Of a DNA stretch of 64,000 nt, positions 58,201-64,000 are shown piece by piece. The translations under genes and the position numbers were made by a program. The notes below the pieces were generated by a model, which saw nothing but the letters and a program-made list of their open reading frames with translations, made no database searches and had not been told where the DNA came from. The stretch is from Anthopleura xanthogrammica (taxonomy: Eukaryota > Cnidaria > Anthozoa > Actiniaria > Actiniidae): positions 4,058,766 to 4,122,765 of the forward strand of contig OZ025212.1 in assembly GCA_964019055.1 (NCBI GenBank). The letters run 5' to 3'. How positions within the stretch are numbered: the first letter of the stretch is position 1; each line of letters opens with the position of its first letter.

Positions 58201-60868
58201 ACCATGCACCATGCACCATGCACCATGCACCAAAACCTTCACCAACCTTTTTTGAAATAGTTGTATACACATCAGGGCTTGAAATAAAGGCCAGTCAGTT
58301 GCGGGTTATGATGACCTGCCAAATTAGTTTTAGCATGGGTATACCCTGTTTCTGGCTCAAAGTTACTGGTCAAAATGACCAGCAAGCCAAAGATTTGATT
58401 TGATCGGACAAGTTCTAATGTCCATTGACCTGCTGTTATTTCAAACCCTGCACCTGCATGGAAATTTCCATGAATCATCACACTGATTTCTACTTACTGA
58501 ATACAGAGACGTTGACTAGCAAAGTCAAGGTACTAAATGCATTTGAGCCAGTACATGAATAGATTCCCTCATCAGACAACTTTATTTCATTAAAGGTTAG
58601 CGCGTCTCCATTAGGAACAGTCGTCTTGGGGAGCACTTTGGAGCCAACCTTCTTCCAGATGACTGAGATAGGTCCATGTCCTGTGAAGAAACAGTGGATT
58701 TTGGCATTCTTGGTTCCCAGTCTGAATTTGTGATCATTTCGGTGGTACTTCGATACTTTTACAGCAGCTGGTGAAAAATGTAAAATAAATGGGTGAGAAA
58801 AAGTCTTGGTTTTGTGATGAAAACATTGGATGACAACCAGAGGTATGTCATCTTTGTAAAATCCTTGGTGACTTAAGGACATGGGTGTATATTGGTCAAG
58901 GTATGCAGAGGGTGGGCTTTGTTGAATTCACTGGTTTCTTATTCTCGACATTGAGGAGCACCTTGCATAAATACAATAGACCTCTATCATGTGACATCAA
59001 AGCAGCTCAATTCGGAGGACAATTTAACAAATGAATTTCAATCTCCTGAAAATTCAAACCTATTGTTTTGTTCTCCAAATTTGGCTGCATTCCAACATAC
59101 TGTAAGGGGTCTATGGCTTGCTATCCTTCACTGCACATGAAAACTATTGTGTTTATGCAAAGTGCCTCTCAAATTTGATGCAAATGAGCCAAATTGAAAT
59201 GTTTTATGGGTCATGAGAAAACGACATATATGGCTCCCTCTTGACAATGGACACATGATGCCAGGCATTATCATCATAGTTTGCTATGTCAGTTTCCTGT
59301 GAGTACATATCTTGTTGCGCACTCTTCATGGTCCATGAAACTACAATCAGGCCATTATCAAAATCAACCAAGTAGTTCTCAAGATTCAGTATACTAGACC
59401 TCTTTACTTTGGGTGTAACGGTTTCCCATAAATTTCAGACCACCTGTCATTCCCTAGAGTATCATTTCTTTGTTTAACAGTTGCACGTGAGAAGACACAT
59501 GAATATGGATACAACTCAAACAAAGAATCTTATTCTCAAGAGAATGACACGTGGTCTGAAATGGGAAAACATTACGCCCAAGCTAAAGAGGCTAGACTAT
59601 TGATAAAAAATGATTCTTACCTAAAACTGTTAAGTTTGCTCTGAGACTAGTTTTAGAATTCATGCTAGGATGTCTTGCCACACACTGATACATGCCAGTA
59701 TCTTCAGGTTTGACCTTCTTGATGGTTAGTGTTCCCCCATTTATAATAGTTTTATTTCCCTCAGCTATAACTATCTCGTTATTTTTGCTCCAATAAATAA
59801 TTGATGGGGGCTCACTTGTCACAGCGCACTTGAGTACTGCTTCTTTATTCTCCTCCACTAGCATATCTTGGGGATCTATGGCAAACTTTGGGTAAACTGC
59901 AAAACAAAAGTTCAATTCAAAATTATTTGACTCAAATTTTTCTTTTTACACCCATTTTCATATTTATGTGTCCTAGACAACTTGCTATAATTTGAGTCAT
60001 CTGGGATTTTGGTATATTTCATTTTGCTATATAAATAAAGTTTATTATTATTATTATCTTGACTTCTGTCAATCAAATTTTCAAGTCTGAGCTAGTAAAT
60101 TTTCGATTGGCAGAAGCCAAAAACCCAGACATCTTGGGCTGTGTTATGAAAATGGGTGTAATGAGCATTTCATCCCTAATTTGTTTTTTAGACTTAGTTC
60201 ACGGTCACTACCACTACAATGTATATTTTTACAACACACAACACTTGACTCATATGTTGATTATACTGAAGGAGGGAAACTGGAGAGCCCAGAGGGAAAA
60301 AAAACCCTTGTGGCAAGGGAGAGAACAACACATCAAGCAAACTCATACTTAGCTCAGTGGGGAATCTAATCTGTGACCCAAGGTGTGAAGTACACAGTGG
60401 TTAGAGAACAGCAGCATAGCAGCGCAAGCCACTAATGCCACACATCTTATGTACCCCATATTCTGTGGTATGCCACCCAAAACCCATAATTTGTATTTAT
60501 AACTAGTATATACACCTAAGTGTGTAATATCCACTCTAGATGGTTGTACAGAGATAACCAATGCTCTATGCCGACTACTGCAAATAAATACCTATTTTTA
60601 CCTGAAGCAATCACTTGTACTGTAGAAGACTGGCTGCCAGCAATGTTCTTAGCAGTACAAATAAAGTTTGCACTATCAGCCAGCTTGACATTTTTGTTTC
60701 TTAAAGTGTTATTATCTTTGACACTGTAACTTGGAGGTAGTGGTCCTTTATCTGCTTTCAGCCATGTCACAGATGGTGTAGGACTCCCAGGTGCCTTGCA
60801 AACCAATAGAAACTCTTTGCCTACCTCGGCATACTCTTTATCTCTTGTGAAACGGATGCCTCTAATGT
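55274..60868 (-). CDS. PTK7-like receptor pseudokinase, 5' end not seen
   Basis: Six exons on the minus strand: 60868-60602, 59896-59621, 58767-58498, 57742-57314, 56934-56564 and 55831-55274, giving 722 residues of the C-terminal part. Each of the first three encodes one Ig domain bounded by phase-1 introns, with Cys, Trp and Cys in place. The fourth encodes an Ig domain and the transmembrane helix (TIGIAVGC to LMIYC). The kinase domain keeps the glycine loop (GNGSYG), the VVVK lysine and HKD in the catalytic loop. DFG is replaced by GFL, as human PTK7 has ALG. NSEY, PLRWMAPEA and the C-terminal VDS ending also match PTK7. Family role: Wnt/planar-polarity co-receptor; Hydra Lemon is a cnidarian member. 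The signal peptide and further Ig exons were not found up to 64000. Confidence 0.9.
55905..56085 (-). mobile_element. ttcacg-rich MITE in a PTK7 intron
   Basis: The complement of the element at 10406-10598: ends near ccccccttaccg and carries repeated cgtgaa motifs. Left boundary approximate. Confidence 0.6.
57020..57290 (-). repeat. SINE-like dispersed repeat in a PTK7 intron
   Basis: Reverse orientation of the family at 14036 (gagggaggaaaaccggaaaa, aggagaaaaaccctcgaatc). The end at cccaagaggtgggaggcgac may be a tRNA-like remnant. Confidence 0.6.
58049..58232 (+). repeat. 7-bp minisatellite (atgcccc/atgcacc)
   Basis: About 21 perfect atgcccc units followed by five atgcacc units, in the PTK7 intron between two Ig exons. 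It is open in all frames on both strands and so mimics coding sequence. Confidence 0.95.
58273..58450. mobile_element. hAT-like MITE (178 bp)
   Basis: Termini cagggcttgaaataaagg and ctgttatttcaaaccctg; same family as 17814-17990. Confidence 0.65.
58975..59115. mobile_element. Foldback MITE, copy 2
   Basis: Matches 19015-19145 (acatcaaagcagctcaattc, attgttttgttctccaaatt) with moderate divergence; within a PTK7 intron. Confidence 0.65.
60055..60420. repeat. Two decayed dispersed repeats in a PTK7 intron
   Basis: 60060-60165 matches about 19610-19775 (cccagacatcttgggctgtg, atgaaaatgggtg). 60250-60400 is a worn minus-strand copy of the SINE-like family (ggagggaaactggagagccc). Confidence 0.5.
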
Positions 60869-60969
60869 CTAAAAGTGATAAAATTATCAGGTGTTTTCAA
60901 AGCTTGCTGAATTATTCAAGATGTGAATTTTTTTGTTTCTACAAGTTAATTTTTCTTGGAAAAAATATC

Positions 60970-61050
60970 TAGTTCCAAGTGGGATTCAACCCTGTGACCT
61001 TCAGGTTGCTAGTCAGACCCTCTGACCACCGAGCTACTGGAACTCATAGC
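60970..61050 (-). repeat. tRNA-derived SINE head
   Basis: On the minus strand: agttccagtagctcggtggt, then gggttgaatccc, then tggaact. The acceptor-stem-like ends pair, but the anticodon arm does not form and the B box deviates, so this is not a functional tRNA. Confidence 0.55.
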
Positions 61051-61196
61051 GGAGAGTTTGAATCCTGCCTGCAGGAGCTTGGGATTTCCCCCAAGAAAAA
61101 TTAGGTTGAAGAAACAAATACAGAATCTTGGCGGCTCTGTGGAATATATTGCCAATAGCTTCCAATACGGAATATATTTTCTTCCAAGACCGTCAA

Positions 61197-61303
61197 TCAA
61201 TATAACCCGTATTGGCGCTCAAAAACGCAATAAGTTTTGTCTCAGGATTTTCCTATCATGCAGTAATTCTGAGCCAACAATACGGGTTTATATTGGTGGC
61301 TCT
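61197..61303. mobile_element. Small foldback element
   Basis: The arms aatataacccgtattggcgc and gagccaacaatacgggttta are inverted, with a ~55-base loop. Confidence 0.6.
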
Positions 61304-61716
61304 CTCCCAATCAAACTTATAGGAGAATCATGATACAAGACAAAACAGGAAATTTGAGAGTGAAGCTTTAAGACATTTCTAGACCACACGTCATTTCTTA
61401 AGAGTGACTGTCCGTAAAAATCAAACAAGTGACGGCAAACCTCGAGAATTCGATTTCGCTCATACTTTCAAGTTTGATAGAGCAATCTTTCCTGAGAATA
61501 ACTGTATAGTTGGTTTTATAAAATAATGTTTCATTTCGGAGAAAAATGCAAATTTACAAAGTCCGCCGAAAATGCCATTTGTAACTATGAATTTTGACTC
61601 AACTTTAGTGGTCTCACGTAGAAAACTGAGTCGCTCCAAGACCAAAATAACTCCTAATCCTTGTTATATAATCTATTGTTTATTGTTTGAGTGATTTTGA
61701 GATAGATTAGCCAATT

Positions 61717-62192
61717 CTAACCCCTCGAAATAATTTTATTCTCTACACCTATATTTTGAGTAGATAAAAATTGATCTTACAAAAAGCCATATAGCAAATG
61801 TGCTAAACCTTAAATTCACTTAGAACTTCGGCGATTGAATGTTGAAATGATGGTCTTTCAAATCATAGAAAGATTTCTTTGGGCAAATGCTTGTGCGTGA
61901 CGCTTCACATCGTCAAAGTATGGTGAAATTGTATTTATTTGACCTCTGGCGGTCATTAAAAGCAACTCTAAATCTCGTAGTTTGTTTTGACTTCAAGTCA
62001 ATAAAACCGCTCTAAAAAGCTACAAAAAGATAAAAGAATGCTTCTTTAGAGAATTCTTACCTGTTTCGATCTGAAAGTGGTATTTTTAGGATCTCTCGGC
62101 AAAGTTTTCACTTCCGATTACCGTTACTATAATCCCCTACTCGTGTCATAAGCTTGTCAATAGTTTCGCCACAGGAAGCCCAACGATGATTA
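61717..62192. repeat. Long inverted repeat, left arm (at least 476 bp)
   Basis: Reverse complement of 63525-64000; I noticed only about four mismatches. On the minus strand the arm contains a strong splice donor, gatcgaaacag|gtaagaattc (near 62062). No coding frame. The homology stops sharply at 62192. Confidence 0.9.
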
Positions 62193-62639
62193 TATAACTG
62201 ACATAAGATCAAATTTATACACCTTTTTTGTCAAAATTATTGCCACCAAGAATATTAGGTTTGATTTATTGTTATACTCTGTACATCATAGGAAATATTT
62301 TACACTATATCTTTAAATAAGTTATCGTTGTCAACCAGCTTTTGTACTCAGACATACTATATATATGGAAAAAACAAATATGAAATGACTTAGATTTACA
62401 CGTGCATGATTTGTACCAATTCGGTCAGCATGTCAAGGTATGGCTTCTCCGGTCCAGAGAACGAGAAAAGTGATAAATGGTTAGAAATATCCTTTGAACA
62501 TGACAGTAAAGGAACAACATGGACTTCATGTTTTCTATCACGACTATCGGAACCACAGAGTCCTCCAACTATTGATTTAAATGAACCTCAAACCTCCATT
62601 TGTAAAGAACTACAGTAACTATGAAATACCTCTAAGGGA

Positions 62640-62910
62640 TGGACCATTAGATAGTTGATGGGGGGGTTACGTAAATCCCCCAAAAAATATCGAGCAAGCC
62701 CTTAAACCTCAAAAAATTATCGAGCAGGCTCTTCTGTGCGAAAAAAAATATATCGAGCAAGCACAGGTCAATTGAATAGCACGAACTTTATAAATATGTT
62801 GCGAATGCCCCTCAAATCACTGGAAATTGCATTTCCGAGGGTCTCCATTTTCAAAAAATTTCGAAGGGGGGGGGGGGGGGGCATGCCACAAAACCCCCTA
62901 CGTTCGCCCA
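62640..62910 (-). mobile_element. Fragment related to the hAT-like element
   Basis: Three atcgagcaag-type motifs, ttgcatttccgagggtctcc and a terminal run of 15 or more G recall the complement of 39609-40039. Strongly diverged, borders unclear. Confidence 0.4.
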
Positions 62911-63106
62911 CCTTCGGTGGTATTTAGCGGTATTTGGCGGTATTTAGTCTCCTTCCCAATAAAAATTACGCTTAACGTCGACTTCACATTTTGCCCAAAA
63001 GCCCTGCTTGATTAACCAATCAGTAATTTTGCCCTATTGATGATTAATAATGTTAATGGATTTTAATAAAAAAATAACAAAAACCTACCAAATATTTCAT
63101 CGCTTA

Positions 63107-63432
63107 GGGATAAGGTCAAAACAATTGTGATCTTACGGTACCCGATTCAGGGGGAGGGTAGGTGTTACCCGGTACCCACCACCTCTGGAAGTGAAATCCT
63201 AGATTTTGTCCTCAAATATCTCCAAAACTAAAAGTCAAATCACAAAAACGAATGTACTGTCTGTTTACATGTATTCTAAACAACGTATTTGTGGATAGAA
63301 ATAGCCACTGGAGGCACCCAGTATCGAGCATTTCAACAGGTCTCTGAGGGGGGAGGGGGTATCTACCGGTACCCACCACCTAAATCAATAAAATCGGGTC
63401 CCTATTTTGGACAATTGTTTTGACCTTGTCCC
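63107..63432. mobile_element. Harbinger-like MITE (326 bp)
   Basis: Terminal inverted repeats of 22 bp (gggataaggtcaaaacaatt and aattgttttgaccttgtccc) are flanked by TTA on both sides (63104-63106, 63433-63435), the target size typical of PIF/Harbinger elements. Inside are two copies of ccggtacccaccacct. Lies between the arms of the long inverted repeat. Confidence 0.75.
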
Positions 63433-63524
63433 TTACATAAAAGATAATTTTACACATTTCCGAGACAACAAGTATGGTAAAAAAGGGAGGTTTACTCAAA
63501 ATAATTCGGAAACTCACCAGTCTG

Positions 63525-64000
63525 TAATCATCGTTGGGCTTCCTGTGGCGAAACTATTGACAAGCTTGTGACACGAGTCGGGGATTATAGTAACGTTAAT
63601 CGGAAGTGAAAACTTTGCCGAGAGATCCTAAAAATACCACTTTCAGATCGAAACAGGTAAGAATTCTCTAAAGAAGCATTCTTTTATCTTTTTGTAGCTT
63701 TTTAGAGCGGTTTTATTGACTTGAAGTCAAAATAAACTACGAGATTTAGAGTTGCTTTTAATGACCGCCAGAGGTCAAATAAATACAATTTCACCATACT
63801 TTGACGATGTGAAGCGTCACGCACAAGCATTTGCCCAAAGAAATCTTTCTATGATTTGAAAGACCATCATTTCAACATTCAATCGCCGAAGTTCTAAGTG
63901 AATTTAAGGTTTAGCACATTTGCTATATGGCTTTTTGTAAGATCAATTTTTATCTACTCAAAATATAGGTGTAGAGAATAAAATTATTTCGAGGGGTTAG
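63525..64000. repeat. Long inverted repeat, right arm, continuing past the window
   Basis: Mirror of 61717-62192 with the splice-donor-like gatcgaaacag|gtaagaattc now on the plus strand (near 63656). It is still matching at the last base, so the arm is longer than seen. Confidence 0.9.

Noticed and set aside
57953..58272. Repeat protein from the atgcccc array
   Set aside because: All frames on both strands are open because of the 7-bp unit, and it lies inside a PTK7 intron.
60970..61050. tRNA gene on the minus strand
   Set aside because: Acceptor-like ends pair, but no proper anticodon stem-loop forms and the B box is off consensus.
61009..62160. Signal-peptide exon of the PTK7-like gene
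   Set aside because: Minus-strand frames here have no hydrophobic leader with a phase-1 donor. The missing 5' exons probably lie outside the window.

Overview
This looks like nuclear DNA from a cnidarian, most likely an anthozoan such as a coral or sea anemone. That is inferred from the gene set (PTK7/Lemon-type pseudokinase, NPC2, a d4/DPF zinc-finger protein, FAM177), GT-AG introns of about 100 bp to 2 kb, an AT-rich background, and many short foldback and inverted-repeat elements. No bacterial operons, CRISPR arrays, viral genes or transposase ORFs were recognised.

Layout. 1-6750: a long GGAA-type purine array, a 327-bp direct duplication and otherwise anonymous DNA. 6751-11985: a tandem cluster of tiny two-exon genes. 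Each encodes a signal peptide followed at once by a 7-8 residue peptide ending in Ser-Gly-Lys-Arg, the signature of a C-terminally amidated secreted peptide. Six copies look intact in exon 1, two are decayed, and most have their own TATA box. 12000-19800: intergenic DNA with several MITE-like elements. 19869-22787 (minus): FAM177. 22964-40039: a 16.3-kb composite satellite made of 20-bp arrays, 40-bp arrays and two unique spacers, bracketed by two copies of one hAT-like element. 41609-43626 (plus): NPC2. 45548-48539 (minus): DPF/requiem, sharing a divergent promoter with a carbohydrate-sulfotransferase-like gene (coding 50614-51765, plus). 55274-60868 (minus): PTK7-like pseudokinase receptor, 5' end not seen. 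61717-64000: a long, nearly identical inverted repeat that runs off the window.

The genes do not form a pathway. NPC2 (lysosomal sterol transfer), DPF (BAF chromatin reader), sulfotransferase (Golgi) and PTK7 (Wnt/planar polarity co-receptor) are ordinary metazoan neighbours. The most novel-looking content is the amidated-peptide cluster, whose members share the pattern [WL]-[GSQ]-x-x-G-x-S-amide. The layered satellite comes second. All exon models come from reading splice signals, frame and family similarity by eye; no search or transcript data were available.
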